Translations under genes and position numbers: made by a program | In this document: positions 1 to 11,535 of the stretch, in pieces | How the letters are laid out: every line of letters begins with the position of its first letter | Numbering within the stretch: the stretch's first letter is position 1 | NCBI GenBank assembly: GCA_021442155.1 | Contig: JAKCPB010001399.1 | Location: 112,973 to 176,972 of the forward strand | DNA length: 64,000 bases | Source of the DNA: Cymbidium sinense | Taxonomy: Eukaryota > Streptophyta > Magnoliopsida > Asparagales > Orchidaceae | Reading direction: 5' to 3' | The notes under the pieces: model-generated | Seen by the model: the letters and a program-made list of their open reading frames with translations, nothing else | Databases searched by the model: none | Told to the model about the DNA's origin: nothing

Positions 1-720
1 AAAATAAAATAAATTAAAACCTAAATCTAAATAAAATAAAAATAAATAAAAAAATTAAAATCTAAACTATAGCATAAACTTAAACCTAAATACAAAATTA
101 AAATTAAAAACTACACTAAAATAAAATACACAAAAACCTAAATTAAACTAAAAAAATAAAATAAACCTAAAATAAAATAAAATAGAAATTAAATAAAAAC
201 TTAAACCAAAATAATAAACTTAAAAATAAAACCTAAATCAGAAATAAAAAAAAACCTAAACCTAAAATAAAAATAAAATAAAGCTAAACAAAAATTAAAA
301 TAAACTAAACTAAAATAAATAAAACCTAAACCTAAACCTAAAATAAAATAAACCTAAGCCTAAACCTAAACTAAATAAAATAAAATAAACTAAAAATAAA
401 CCTAAATGTAGACTAAAATTAAAACCTAAAAATAAACCTAAAATAAAAACCTAAAACCTAAGCCTAAAAAAAGTAAAATAAAAACTTAAACCTAAACCTA
501 AATATAAAAAATAAACCCTAAACCTAAAAAATAAAATAAAAATAAAAATAAAACATAAACCTAAACATAAACCTAATAAATAAACTAAAGTAAAAAACCT
601 AAACTAAAAGAAATACACATAAAAAATAAACTAAACAAAGAAAAAATACAAAATAAACTAAATAAAAATATAAAATAAACTAATAAACTAAACCTATTAG
701 TTTATTTTAATTTTAAAAAA
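1..720. repeat. Telomere-like satellite, partial unit ending in boundary motif
   Basis: The stretch is almost only A, T and C on this strand: short runs of CCTAAA, ATAAA and AATAAA in irregular order. It ends in a boundary motif at about 695-720 (TATTAGTTTATTTTAATTTT followed by an A-run). The left edge of this unit is outside the window. No coding sequence is visible. Confidence 0.85.
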
Positions 721-2150
721 CCCTAAACCTTAAACCCTAAACCTAAACACTAAACCTAAACTAAACCCTAAACCCTAAACTAAACCTAAAAACAAAACTA
801 AACCCTAAACTAACTAACCTAAAAACCCTAACCTAAACCTAAACCCTATACTAAATAAAACCCTAATCTCAATCAAAACTCTTCCTAACCTAACCTAAAA
901 CCTAAACCTAAACTAAACTAAACCTAACAACCCTAAACTATAAAACCCTAAACACTAAAACTAAACTAAACCTAAATCCTAAAACCTCTAAACCCTAAAG
1001 TTTAAACACTAAACTAAAACATTAAAACTAAACACTAACAAACCCTAAACCCTAAAACTAAAACTAACCTAAACTCTAAACCTAAAAAATAAACCTAAAC
1101 TAAAATAAAATAAAATAAAATCCTAAACTTAAACATAAACTCAAAAATAAAATAAAATAAAAAATAAAAACTAAACTAAAATAAAAAAGATAAAAACTTG
1201 AACTAAACTAAAAAAAATAAAATAAACCTAAAAATAAAAAACCCAAAGAAAATAAAAATTATATGAAAACCTAAATCTAAAAATTAAATGAAAAAAACAA
1301 AAAATAACCAAAAATAAAACTTAAACCTTAAATTAAAAAAAAGCCTAAACCTAAAATATTGAAAATAAAATAAACCTATTCTAAAACTAAAATAGACTAA
1401 ACTAAAATAAATAAATCCTAAACCAAAACCTAAACTAAACTAAACCTAAAACCTAAACTAAATAAAATAAAATAAATTAAAAATAAACCTAAACTAAGCT
1501 AAAAAATAAAATAAACTTAAGACTAAAAAACCTAAATAAAATAAAAACTAGACCTAAAATAAAAATAAAATATACCTAAATTAAAAACAAAATAAAAACC
1601 TAAACCTAATAAAAACCTAAAAACAAATAATAAATAAAACCTAAATCCTAAACTAAAAAAAACATAAACCTAAAATAAAAATAAAATAAACCAAAACCTA
1701 AAATAAAATAAACTAAACTAAAATAAATGAAACCTAAACCTAAACCTAAAATAAATAAAACCTAAACCTAAACCTAAACTAAATAAAATAAAATAATCTA
1801 AAAATAAACCTAAACCTCAACTAAAAATTAAATCCTAAAATAAACCTAAAATAAAAACCTAAAAAAATAAAATAAAAACTTAAACCTAAAAATCAAAAAA
1901 TAAAAAATAAAACCTAATCCTAAAAAAATAAATAAATATAAAATTAAACTAAAAAAACATAAACCTAAACCTAAAAAATAAAATAAAATAAAAACCTAAA
2001 TAAAAATAAATAAAGCTACAAAAAATAAACTAATCTAAATAAAAATAAAAATGAAAATAAATCTAAATCAAATTAAAAAATAAAATAAACTAAAAATAAA
2101 AGATAAAATAAATAAACCCAAACATACTAGTTTACTTAATTTTAAAAAAA
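721..2150. repeat. Telomere-like satellite unit
   Basis: A CCCTAAA-rich block lies at 721-1,080, then about 1 kb of CCTAAA/ATAAA/TAAA. The boundary motif with TAGTTTACTTAATTT and an A-run is at 2,124-2,150. The block order matches the neighbouring units, which makes this a higher-order repeat rather than a simple microsatellite. Confidence 0.85.
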
Positions 2151-3264
2151 TTAAAAAAATAAAGGAAATAAAAAAATCATAATCCTAAACACTAAACCCT
2201 AAATAATAAATCTTAAGCCTACAACCCTAAACCCTAAATCCTAAAACCATTAACCTTAAAAACTTAAGCCCTAAACCCTAAACCCTAAACGCTAATTCAT
2301 AAACCTTAAAGCCTAAATCCTAAAGCCTAAACCCTAAAAACTAAAAATCCATAAACCCTAAACCGTAAACCCTAAACCCGAACAATAAACACTAAACCCT
2401 AAAACCTTACACCCTAAAACCCTAAACCCTAAACCCAAAACCCTAAACCCTAAAAACCTAAACCTAAACTAAATAAAACCTAAAAATAAAATAAATAAAA
2501 AAACCTAAACTTAAATAAAATAAAAACCTAAACTAAAACTTGAACCTAAACCTAAAAGTAAAAAAAAATAAACTAATTAAAATAAACAAAAATAAAATAA
2601 ATAAAAACCTAAATTAAACTAAAAAATAAAATAAATCTAAGAATAAAAAACCTAAATAAAATAAAAAAATAATGTAAAATAAAAAATAAAAAAACCATAA
2701 ATAAGCCAAAAATATAATAAAATAAAAACAAAATAAAAACCTAAACTTAAAAAGTAAAACTAAACCCTAAACTAAAAAAAGACCTAAACTTAAAATGAAA
2801 TAAAATAAACCTAAACCTAGAATAAAATAAACTAAACTAAAATATAAAAACTGAACGAAAATAAAATAAACTAAACTAGAATAAATAAAACATAAACTTA
2901 AACCTAAACCCTAAACAAAATAAAATAAAAAACATAAAAATAAACCTAAACCTAAATAAAAAAAATAAAACCTAAAATAAAAACTTAAAACCTTAACCTA
3001 AAAAAATTAAATAAAAACCTAAACCTATACATAAAATAAAAAATAATACCTAAACTTAAAAAATAAAATAAAAATAAAACTTAACTAAAAAAGAAACCTA
3101 AACATAATCCAAAAAAATAAACTAAATAAAATAACTAAACTAAAATAAAAAACCTAGACTAAAATAAATAAACCTAAAATAAATAAGCTAAACTAAATAA
3201 AAAATAAACATAAATAAAAAAAAATAAAACTAATAAATTAATAAAATGAACTAAATAAACTTAA
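2151..3264. repeat. Telomere-like satellite unit ending in a GR-RBP tail remnant
   Basis: CCCTAAA-rich DNA at about 2,180-2,460 grades into CCTAAA/ATAAA DNA. The usual boundary motif is absent. At that place the unit ends in a relic of the 3' end of the GR-RBP retrofragment (next feature). Confidence 0.8.
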
Positions 3265-3305
3265 AAAAAAGAAGAAATGTTAAATTTGTTCTGTTAAAAA
3301 AAACC
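3265..3305 (+). pseudogene. Relic of the GR-RBP retrofragment (last ~35 bp of 3' UTR plus A-run)
   Basis: The sequence reads GAAGAAATGTTAAATTTGTT then CTGTT and an A-run. It matches the extreme 3' end of the full retrofragments (GAAGAAATGTTGAATATGAA, then TTTGTTCTC and A-run). Everything upstream is TAAA-type repeat. The copy therefore appears to have been overwritten or deleted from its 5' side, leaving only the tail. Confidence 0.75.
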
Positions 3306-4340
3306 AAAAATCATAAATGCTAAACTAAAACCTGAACCCTAAACCTAAAACCTAAACCCTCAACCCTAAACCCAAAACCCTAAAAATCATAAACCCAAAA
3401 CTCAAAACCCTAAACCTTAAAACCTAAAACCCTAAACCCTAAAACTTAAACCCTAAGCACTAAACCTTGAACCCTAAACCCAAAAAAAAGAAACCCCAAA
3501 CCCCAAACCCCAAACCCTAAACCCTAAACTTTAAACTCTAAACATTAAACTAACCCTAAACCCTAAACCTTAAAAAGCAAAAAATTTAAACCTAAACTAA
3601 TTAAAACCTAAAACCTAAAAATAAAATAAATAAAAATATAAACAAATATAAAATAAGAAAATAAAATAAATAAAAACATAAACTAAAACCTAAACCTAAA
3701 AAAAATATAATAAAAATAAAAAACTTAACTAAAATAAAATAAATAAAACCTAAACTAAATAAAAAAAATAAAAACATAAATAAAATAATAATTAAACTAA
3801 ATTAAATAAACCAAAAAAACACTTAAAATATATACCTAAAAGTAAAACCTAAACACTAAACTAAAAGAAAACCTAAACCTAAAATAAAAATAAAATAAAC
3901 AAAATAAAATGAACCTAAACATAAACTAAAATACACTAATCAAAAATAAATAAAACATAAACCTAAACCTAAACCCTAAACTAAATAAAATAAATTAAAT
4001 CAAAAATAAACCTAAACCTAAATTAAAAAATATAACCTAAAAATAAACCTAAAACCTAAGCCTAACAAAAAAAAACCTAAACCTAAACATAAAATAAAAC
4101 TAAACCTAAATAAATAAAAAATAAATATAAACTAAATTAAAAAAATAAACCTAAACTTAAACCTAATCCATAAAAAAATAAACAAAAATAAAATACCTAA
4201 ACTAAAATAAAAATTTAGACTAAATTAAATAAACCTAAAATAAATAGCTAAACTAAATAAAAATAAAAAATTAACATAAATAAATATAAAAAAATAAAAT
4301 AAACTAAAATAAATAAAAATAAACTAAATAAACTAATTAA
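3306..4340. repeat. Telomere-like satellite unit
   Basis: A CCCTAAA/CCCAAA-rich block at about 3,306-3,590 is followed by about 750 bp of ATAAA/CCTAAA. The unit ends in a second GR-RBP tail relic instead of the boundary motif. Confidence 0.8.
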
Positions 4341-4390
4341 ATAAAAGAAAAATGTTGTAACTGAATTTGTTCTCTTAAAAAAAAAAAACC
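4341..4390 (+). pseudogene. Relic of the GR-RBP retrofragment (3' end only)
   Basis: AAAAGAAAAATGTTG followed by CTGAATTTGTTCTC and an A-run matches the last ~45 bp of the full retrofragments. CCTAAA/CCCAAA repeat follows directly. The short minus-strand open frame over this spot (4,248-4,451) is a by-product of low-complexity DNA, not a gene. Confidence 0.75.
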
Positions 4391-5430
4391 AAAACCTAAA
4401 CCATAATTTAAAACCCAAACATAAACCTAAACCTAAACCCAAAAAACCCAAAAAACCCTAAACCCTAAAACTAACTAAACCCTAAGCCCTATACCATAAA
4501 CAATAAACCATAAAACTCTAAGCCCTAAACCCTAACCCCTAAAACCTAAAGCCTAAACCCCAAACCGTAAACCAAAAAAAAACCTAAACCCTAAACCCTA
4601 AACCCTAAACCCCAAACCATAAAGCCTAATCCCTAAACCTTAAACTAACCCTAAACCCTAAAAACTAAAATTCTAAAAACCTAAACCTAAATAAATTAAA
4701 ACCCAAAAATAAAATAAAGAAAAAATTTAAACCAAAATAAAATAAGAAAATAAAACCTAAACCTAAACCTAAACCTAAAAAGAAAATAAAATAAAAATAA
4801 AACTTAACTAAAATAAATAAATAAAACCTAAACTAAATTAAAAAAAACCTAAATAAAATAAAACTAAACCTAAAATAAAATAAAATTAACCTAAATAAAT
4901 AAAATAAAACTTAATGAAAACCTAAACCTAAACAATAAACCTAAAAATAAAGCCAAAAAATAAATAAAAAATAAAACTTAAACCCTAAACTAAGAAAAAA
5001 ATGAAAACATAAAGTAAAAATAAAATAAACCTAAACCTAAACTAAAATAAATAAAACCTAAACCTAAAATCTAAACCTAAACTAAAAAAAAATAAGATTA
5101 TCTAAAAATAAACTTAAACTAAAAAATAAAACCTAAAATAAACCTCAAATAAAAACCTAAAACCTAAACCTAAGATAATAAAATGAAAACCTAAACCTAA
5201 ACCTAAAAATAAAAAATAAAACCTAAACTTAAAAAATAAAAAAAATAAAACTAAACTAAAAAAATAAACCTAAACCTAAACCTATAAAAGTAAAATAGAA
5301 TAAAAAACCTAAACTAAAATAAATAAACATAAAATAAATAAATAAACAAAATAAAAAAAAAAGAAATCTAAATCAAAACAAAAAATAAACTAAATAAACC
5401 TAAACCTACAAGTTTACTTAATTTAAAAAA
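4391..5430. repeat. Telomere-like satellite unit
   Basis: A CCCTAAA-rich block at about 4,430-4,670, then ATAAA/CCTAAA DNA, then a boundary motif at 5,406-5,430 (AGTTTACTTAATTT plus A-run). Confidence 0.85.
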
Positions 5431-6472
5431 AATTAAAAAATGAGAAAATTAAAAAATTTTTTAAAAAAGCAAAAAAACCCTAACCCTAAACCCTAAAGCC
5501 CAAAACCCAAAACCCTAAACCTAAACCCTAAATCATATAACACTAAACCATAAACCTTAAATCCCAAACCTAAACCCTAAACCCTAAACCCTAAATACTA
5601 AACCCTAATCTCTAAACCCTAAACCCTAAACCCTAAAAACCTAGAAACCTAAACCTAAACTAAGTAAAACCTAAAAATAATTTTAATATGAAACCTAAAC
5701 CTAAATAAAATAAAAAATAATATAAAAACCTAAGCTAAAACCTAAACCTAAAGTTAAACCTAAAAAATAAAATAAAATAAAATAAAAACTAAACAAAAAT
5801 AAAATAAATAAAACCTAAACTAAATTAAACTAAAATAATATAAACCTAAAATAAAACCCAAATAAAATAAAACTAAACATAAAATAAAAATAGATAAACC
5901 TAAAATGAAATAAAATAAAATAAAAATTAAATAAATTTCTAAACCTAAAAAATAAACATAAAAATATTATCTAAAAATTAAAAAGTTTTAAAAAAAACTA
6001 AACATAAAATAAAATAATAAAATAATCTTACTCCTAAACTAAAATAAATAAAACCTAAACCTAAACCTAAACTAAACTAAACCTAAACCCTAAATAAAAT
6101 AAAATAAAATAAACTAAAAAAAAGTCTAAACCTAAACTAAAAAACAAAACCTTAAAATAAACCTAAAATTAAAAACTAAAACCTAAACCTAAGAAAATAA
6201 AATGAAAACCTAAACGTAAAACTAAAAATAAAAAATAAAACCTAAACCCAAAAAAATAAAATAAAAATAAAACTAAACTAAAAAATAAATATAAACCTAA
6301 ACCTAAACAAAAAAATAAACTAAAATAAAAAAACTTAAACTAAAATAAATAAACTAAACTAAATAAAAATAAAAAAATAAACCTAAATAAAAATAAAAAA
6401 TAAAATAAACTAAATAATTAAAAAATAAACTAAATAAACATAAACCTATCGGTTTACTTAATTTAAAAAAAA
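5431..6472. repeat. Telomere-like satellite unit
   Basis: A CCCTAAA-rich block at about 5,475-5,640, then ATAAA/CCTAAA DNA, then a boundary motif at 6,447-6,472 (GGTTTACTTAATTT plus A-run). Its length of about 1.04 kb is nearly the same as the preceding unit. Confidence 0.85.
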
Positions 6473-6752
6473 CAATAAACCCTAAAACTAACCCTAAACC
6501 CTAAACCTTAACCTACAACCCTAAATGCTAAACCCTAAACCCTAAAAAACCCGAAACCTTAAACCATAACCCTAAACCCTAAAAACATAAATCCTAAAAT
6601 CATAAACCCTAAACCCTAAACCCTAAATGCTAAACCCTAAGCCTAAACCCTAAACCCTAAACCTCAAATACTAAACCTAAACTTAAAGTAACTAAATAGA
6701 TTAAAAAAAAAACCTAAACCATAAAACCTAATAAACTTAATCTAACCCTAAG
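6473..6752. repeat. CCCTAAA-rich half-unit leading into a GR-RBP retrofragment
   Basis: Mostly CCCTAAA/CCCTAAAA with scattered changes. It ends in TAACCCTAAG, directly joined to the AATGGGC that opens the retrofragment. The same junction recurs at other copies. Confidence 0.8.
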
Positions 6753-7198
6753 AATGGGCAGAACCTTGATGGCAGGAATATCCCCATCAACCCGCACCTT
6801 GACGGTGTGAGGCGATAGTTATCACAATGGTGGTGGGGATTTAGAGGTGCCGTGGATATGTGGTGGTCGAGAAGTGGTTATGGAGGCAGAGGAGGCTGGA
6901 GGTTACAACTGCTATGGTGGTGGAGGGAGAGATCAGGGATATGATGGTGTATCCCGCTACTAGAGAGGCCAGGGTGGTTTTGGGGGGAACTGGAGAAATT
7001 GAAGAATGGCCTATCCAATCTGTTGCTTATGGAATTGTGTCTTTATAGTAAAAATGGTTCTAGTTATCCAAGGTTTTTGATTTTCTATATGCATGCTCAT
7101 TTTTTATCTATGTCATCACTTGTGTCTTAGAAAACCTTTTGTGTTACTTGGTTGATGAAATCAAAAAGAAGAAATGTTGAATGTGAATTTATTCTCTG

Positions 7199-7233
<35 letters not shown>
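6753..7233 (+). pseudogene. GR-RBP retrofragment, copy A, ending in (TA)n
   Basis: This is a 5'-truncated processed-pseudogene-like fragment of a plant glycine-rich RNA-binding protein mRNA. The first codons read NGQNLDGRNI, which matches the last beta strand of the RRM in plant GR-RBPs. Then comes Gly/Arg/Tyr/Ser-rich sequence (GGRDQGYDG is recognisable) with frameshifts, a stop after GNWRN, and a 3' UTR. That UTR is shared by the other copies (AGGTTTTTGATTTTC, TATGCATG, ATCAAAAAGAAGAAATGTTG). In place of the usual A-run it ends in about 16 TA dinucleotides (7,201-7,233). There is no upstream RRM, promoter or start codon, so it cannot make a full protein. The open frame at 6,860-7,048 is out of phase with the glycine-rich frame. 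Confidence 0.8.
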
Positions 7234-7237
<4 letters not shown>

Positions 7238-7754
7238 AATATTAAAACTTATACTAAAACTCAAACCCTAAACCTAAAACCTAAACCGTAAACACTAAAT
7301 CTTAAACCCTAAACCTTAAACCATAAAAACCCTAAACCCTAAACACTAAACCCTAAACCCTAAACCCTAAAACCCTAAACCCTAAACCCTAAACCTAAAC
7401 CTAAACCCTAAACCTAAACCCTAAACCCTAAACCTAAACCTAAACCTAAACTAAATAAAAGAAAATAAACTAAAAATAAACCTAAACCTAAACTAAAAAA
7501 ATAAAACCTAAAAATAAACTTAAAATAAAAACTTAAAACCTAAACCTAAAAAAATAAAATAAAAACATAAACCTAAACATAAAAATAAAAAATAAAACCT
7601 AAACCTAAAAAATAAAATACAAACAATACTCAACTAAAAAAGAAGACTAAACCTAAAAAAATAAAATAAAATAAAACCTAAATTAAAAAATAAAATAAAA
7701 ATAAAAATAAACTAAATAACCTAAACCTACTAGTTTACTTAATTTAAAAAAAAA
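7234..7754. repeat. Telomere-like satellite, remainder of unit with copy A
   Basis: CCCTAAA-rich DNA at about 7,255-7,450, among the cleaner telomeric runs of the window, degenerates to CCTAAA/ATAAA. A boundary motif lies at 7,728-7,754 (CTAGTTTACTTAATTT plus A-run). Confidence 0.85.
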
Positions 7755-8693
7755 CTTTAAGCCCTAAGCTAACCCTAAACCCTCAAGCCTAAACAATAAA
7801 CTTTAAACCCTAAACCCTACCCCTAAACCTTAAACCCTAAAAACCAAAACCATAAAACCCTAAACACAAAAGACCTAAAAACCTAAACCAAAACTAATTA
7901 AAACCAAAAAATAAAATATATAAAATAAAACTAAACCTAAATAAATAAAATAAAATAAAATAAAAACCTGAACTAAAATGTAGATCTCAACCTAAAAAAT
8001 AAAATAAAATAAATAAATTAAAATAAATAAAATTAATATAAATAAAAACCTAAACTAAAATTAAATAAAATAAAATAAACCTAAGAGTAAAAAACATAAA
8101 TAAAATAAAAACTAAAAGTAAAATAAAAATAAAATTAACCAAAAATAAAATAAAATACACTAAACCTAAACACCTAAAACATAAAATAAAAAAACTAAAA
8201 ATAAAAATAAAAATAATAAACAAGAAAAAATAAACCTATAACTAAACTAAAATAAACTAAATTAAAATAAATAAAACTTAAACATAAAATAAACTAAACA
8301 TAAACCTAAACCTAAACTAAATAAAATAAAATAAACTAAAATAAACATAAACTTAAACTAAAAATAAATCCAAAAAAATTAACCAAAAATAAAAACCTAA
8401 AACCTAAACCTAAAAGAATAAAATGAAAACCTAAACCTAAACATAAGATTAAAAAATAAAACTTACACTAAACAAAAAATAAAAAATAAAACTAACAAAA
8501 AAAATAATCCTAAACCTAAACCTAAAAAATAAACTAAATAAAAAACCTAAACTAAAATAAATAAACCTAAAATAAATAAATTAAACTAAATAAAAATAAT
8601 AAACCAAAATAAACATAAATAAAATAAACATAAATAAATAAAAAATAAACTAAATAAACCTAAACAAACTAGTTTACTTAATTAAAAAAAAAA
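7755..8693. repeat. Telomere-like satellite unit
   Basis: A short CCCTAAA-rich block (about 7,755-7,870), ATAAA/CCTAAA DNA, then a boundary motif at 8,667-8,693 (CTAGTTTACTTAATT plus A-run). Confidence 0.85.
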
Positions 8694-9116
8694 CCATAAA
8701 CCCTAAATCCTAAACCCTAACCCTAAATCCTAAACCATAAACCTACAATCCTAAACCTTAAACCCTAACCCTAAACCTTAAACCCTAATAGCATAAACTA
8801 AAATAAACCCTAAACTCTAAAATAAAACCCTAAACCTACAACTATAAACCTATACCTAAACCTAACACTAAACCTAAATCTAAACCTAAAACCCTAAACC
8901 CTAAACCTTAACCCTAAATCCTAAATATTAAAAGCATAAACCCTAAAATCCTAAACCCTAAACCCAAAACCCTAAACTCCTAAACTAAAACTCCTCTAAA
9001 CCATAAACCCTAACCTTAACTAAACCTTAAACCTCAAATAAACCTAAGCCAAATAAATTAAATAAATAAAATACACTTAAACCCTAAAATCTAATCAACC
9101 TAAACCTAAACCCTAT
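8694..9116. repeat. CCCTAAA-rich half-unit interrupted by LINE-A
   Basis: CCCTAAA-rich repeat with variants. It ends in AACCCTATGAATGGGC, the standard junction to a GR-RBP fragment, but the fragment stops after about 18 bp because LINE-A begins. Confidence 0.8.
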
Positions 9117-9134
9117 GAATGGGCTGAAAACCTA
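9110..9134. repeat. Target-site duplication of LINE-A, 5' copy
   Basis: AACCCTATGAATGGGC plus a few bases (TGAAAACCT) resembles AACCCTAAGAATGGGC plus ATAACCTT just beyond the 3' end of LINE-A. The two direct copies, about 16-24 bp with a few mismatches, bracket the element as expected after target-primed reverse transcription. Confidence 0.6.
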
Positions 9135-9399
9135 AACCCAAACCCATCCTCCTCCCCGCGGTGCTGTAGCGATTCCATTTTCCCATTTTTGATGATCATT
9201 CTCCTTGTGGTTTTTGAGGATCCTTCACCATTTATGTTTGATTTTTTTAGTTGCTTTGTTCTGCCATGTGTGTGCTGTCACTGTAGATATCCTTGATGGC
9301 ATTCCTTTAACATGTAGCCCTCTCTCCACTGCCTATCTAGGCTTCGATTTCATGGCTTTTCACACCACCACGCAATGCTATTAAATCATTTAAGGATGC

Positions 9400-10744
9400 A
9401 CTCCCTGGTAAGAATATCTCACCCTCTGATTCAGTGAACCTAATTTCTATCTCATTTCATTTTATCCCTGTGATTATGTGCTCAGATCTAGATGTTATGA
9501 AGTTGGCTAAGCCTTACAAATTTACTTTAGTGGGCAAATTTTCTTTTCGATGAACTAATCTGAATAATAGCCAATCTTTTTTTCATAATCTTAAGCTCTC
9601 AGGTGCATTTTCTATTGGTTTGATTAATCCAAGGCATGTTTTGATTTAGTTGACTAATGATTTAGATTATTTAAGGATTTTTTTATATCGCTCTTATTTT
9701 ATTTTCAACTAACAAATGCATCTTTTAAAGTGGTCTCCCCTTTTTGATATAAAAGAGGAATCACCGATTATTTTTGTATGGTTGGCTTTTCCTAATATGA
9801 GGATCCATTATGTTATGCATTAAGTTCTTTTTGCTATTGGGGCTCTATTTGGTTAGCCTCTTCAAATTGATCAGGCCATCACTGTGAGATCCAGTCCTTT
9901 TGTTGCTCGCATTTTGGTGGAAATTGATATTTCTAAAAAACACCCTTAAGAAGTTTGGATTAGTTCTAAAAAGTTTGGTTATAATCAAAATGTTGAATTT
10001 AAGAATTTTCCTATTTTCTGTTCACACTGTAAGATTCATGGGCATGATAATCTATGTACCGCAAACTTAAAAAGAAAAATTTATCTAATCCTAATTCTAA
10101 TCCATCAACTAATAAAGTTTGTAAATCTATTTATGTGCCTAAGGTTAATCAAATTTGAAATACTATTTCTACCTCTTTGGAACCTACTGCATTGCTTAAT
10201 GAAGTGCTCAATGATGATATTCCCAATTTGCAATCTAAGTAGGTAAAAGATATTGCTAATGTTGATCAACATGTTAAATATGATGGTTTGTCCTTCCATA
10301 ATAATTTTCCTCAAGATAATGCCTCTACAAAACTTTGCCTTTCTTGACTAATGAACATGAGGAGGAGCATGTGACCCTTAATGGTAATTTGAATGAAAAC
10401 TTGATGATGGAGGAAAATCTGGAAAAAATTCTAAAGCTGATCCTGGAATTTGTGCTCTTAATGGTTTTACAACCTCTCCTTCTCCTAATCCCAAGATTAA
10501 CATGCATGCTAATCCGACCTTTCAGCTTGATATTGAAATTAAGGAAGGGGAAGTTATCATTAGAAATGCATTGACTCACTCTGATCCTTTTCTTAATAGA
10601 ACTAATCAATCTCTTTCGGATGGTGACTCTTTGGACAAAAATAGACCATTTCAAACTAATTTTAAAAAGAAATCCTTAAAATCCAAAATGTTCCCTAATA
10701 CCTCAACTAGATCTACTAGATCTGGTTCCTCATCTCATAAATAA
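9400..10744 (+). pseudogene. LINE-A ORF1: DUF4283 / zinc-knuckle nucleic-acid-binding protein
   Basis: The frame is broken by several stops but recognisable. The DUF4283 region runs from about 9,500 to 9,990, with LVGKFSF, GAFSIGLINPRH and LLKWSPLFDIKEESPIIFVW followed by the family-typical LAFPNM. A CCHC-type knuckle follows at about 10,018-10,056 (FCSHCKIHGHDNLC); its last spacing is one residue shorter than usual. A polar tail ends at 10,744. In plant L1 elements this protein binds the element RNA in the ribonucleoprotein particle. Its stop codon overlaps a downstream ATG as TAATG at 10,742-10,746. Internal stops (for example in the segments after YVMH and after IGALFG) rule out a functional product. 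Confidence 0.75.
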
Positions 10745-11535
10745 TGATCTTTATTGGACTATTTTCTTTTTTTATCCCCTTATTTATCTATTTTCTCTTA
10801 GCTTACCTTATATTTCCTTTATGTTTAACTCTGATTTGGAACGTTGAGGGATTGGGACCCTCATTATTCGTAATCGTTAGAAGTCTCTATATTAATAATA
10901 TTTTACCGATTATTATTGAACCTCTCATACATTCTTCTAAGATCAACCATGTTGCAATAATGCTCGGGTTTAATAACTTCATCTATAATATTAGCAATAA
11001 AATCTAGTGTTTTTGGAAAAATTTAGTCAATGTATCTATTCTTGATGATCTCCATCAAGTTGTCAATGTTCACATTTCATCGGGTGATTTCTCTGCTCTA
11101 AGCTCCTTTGTTTATGCTTGTAACATTGGTAGAACATCCTTTGGGCAATTTAAGAACTTTTGCTTCAACTGTCAACAAACCTTGGTTGGTTGGGCATGAT
11201 TTCAACACTATCCTCTCTTCCTTTGAAAGAAGGTGTGGTTGTTCTCCTAACATTCATTCCATGGAAGATTTCTTTAATATGATTCTTGATTGTAACCTTA
11301 TTGATATTAGCTACTTTGGTTCTGATTACACTTGGCATAACTCTAGACTATGGCAATGGCTTGATAGGACTCTCTTTAACTCCCTTTGGATTAATCAATG
11401 GCCTCAAACCTCTATTGAACACTTGAGCAAAACTTTGTCCGATCATGCTCCTCTTTTGATATCCATTAAAAATGCCTCTAATAGATTATCCTCCTCTACC
11501 TCTTTCAGATTCCAAAATATGTGGATTCACATTTG
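10744..11535 (+). pseudogene. LINE-A ORF2 N-terminus: APE-type endonuclease
   Basis: The ATG at 10,744 overlaps the ORF1 stop and gives a hydrophobic lead-in followed by LIWNVEGLG, the counterpart of the WNxRGLG opening of the LINE endonuclease. Further motifs are IIEP (catalytic Glu region), VGHDFN (GDFN-like), DYTWHN, LDR and SDHAPLL (catalytic SDH). The last five lie in one uninterrupted frame, 11,108-11,536. The upstream part ends at a stop near 11,007 and the frame shifts before 11,108. In an active element this domain nicks the target DNA. Here it is inactive because of the breaks, although most catalytic motifs remain. Confidence 0.8.

Noticed and set aside
1..720. Window start as a true chromosome end
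   Set aside because: The orientation (CCCTAAA on the + strand) would suit a left telomere, but the repeat here is strongly degenerated, has internal boundary motifs and continues for 64 kb with old transposons. It is interstitial or subtelomeric at best.
4248..4451. Minus-strand 67-codon frame (Phe/Leu-rich)
   Set aside because: It is the complement of TAAA/CCTAAA repeat plus a GR-RBP tail relic. The hydrophobic composition is a direct effect of the repeat.
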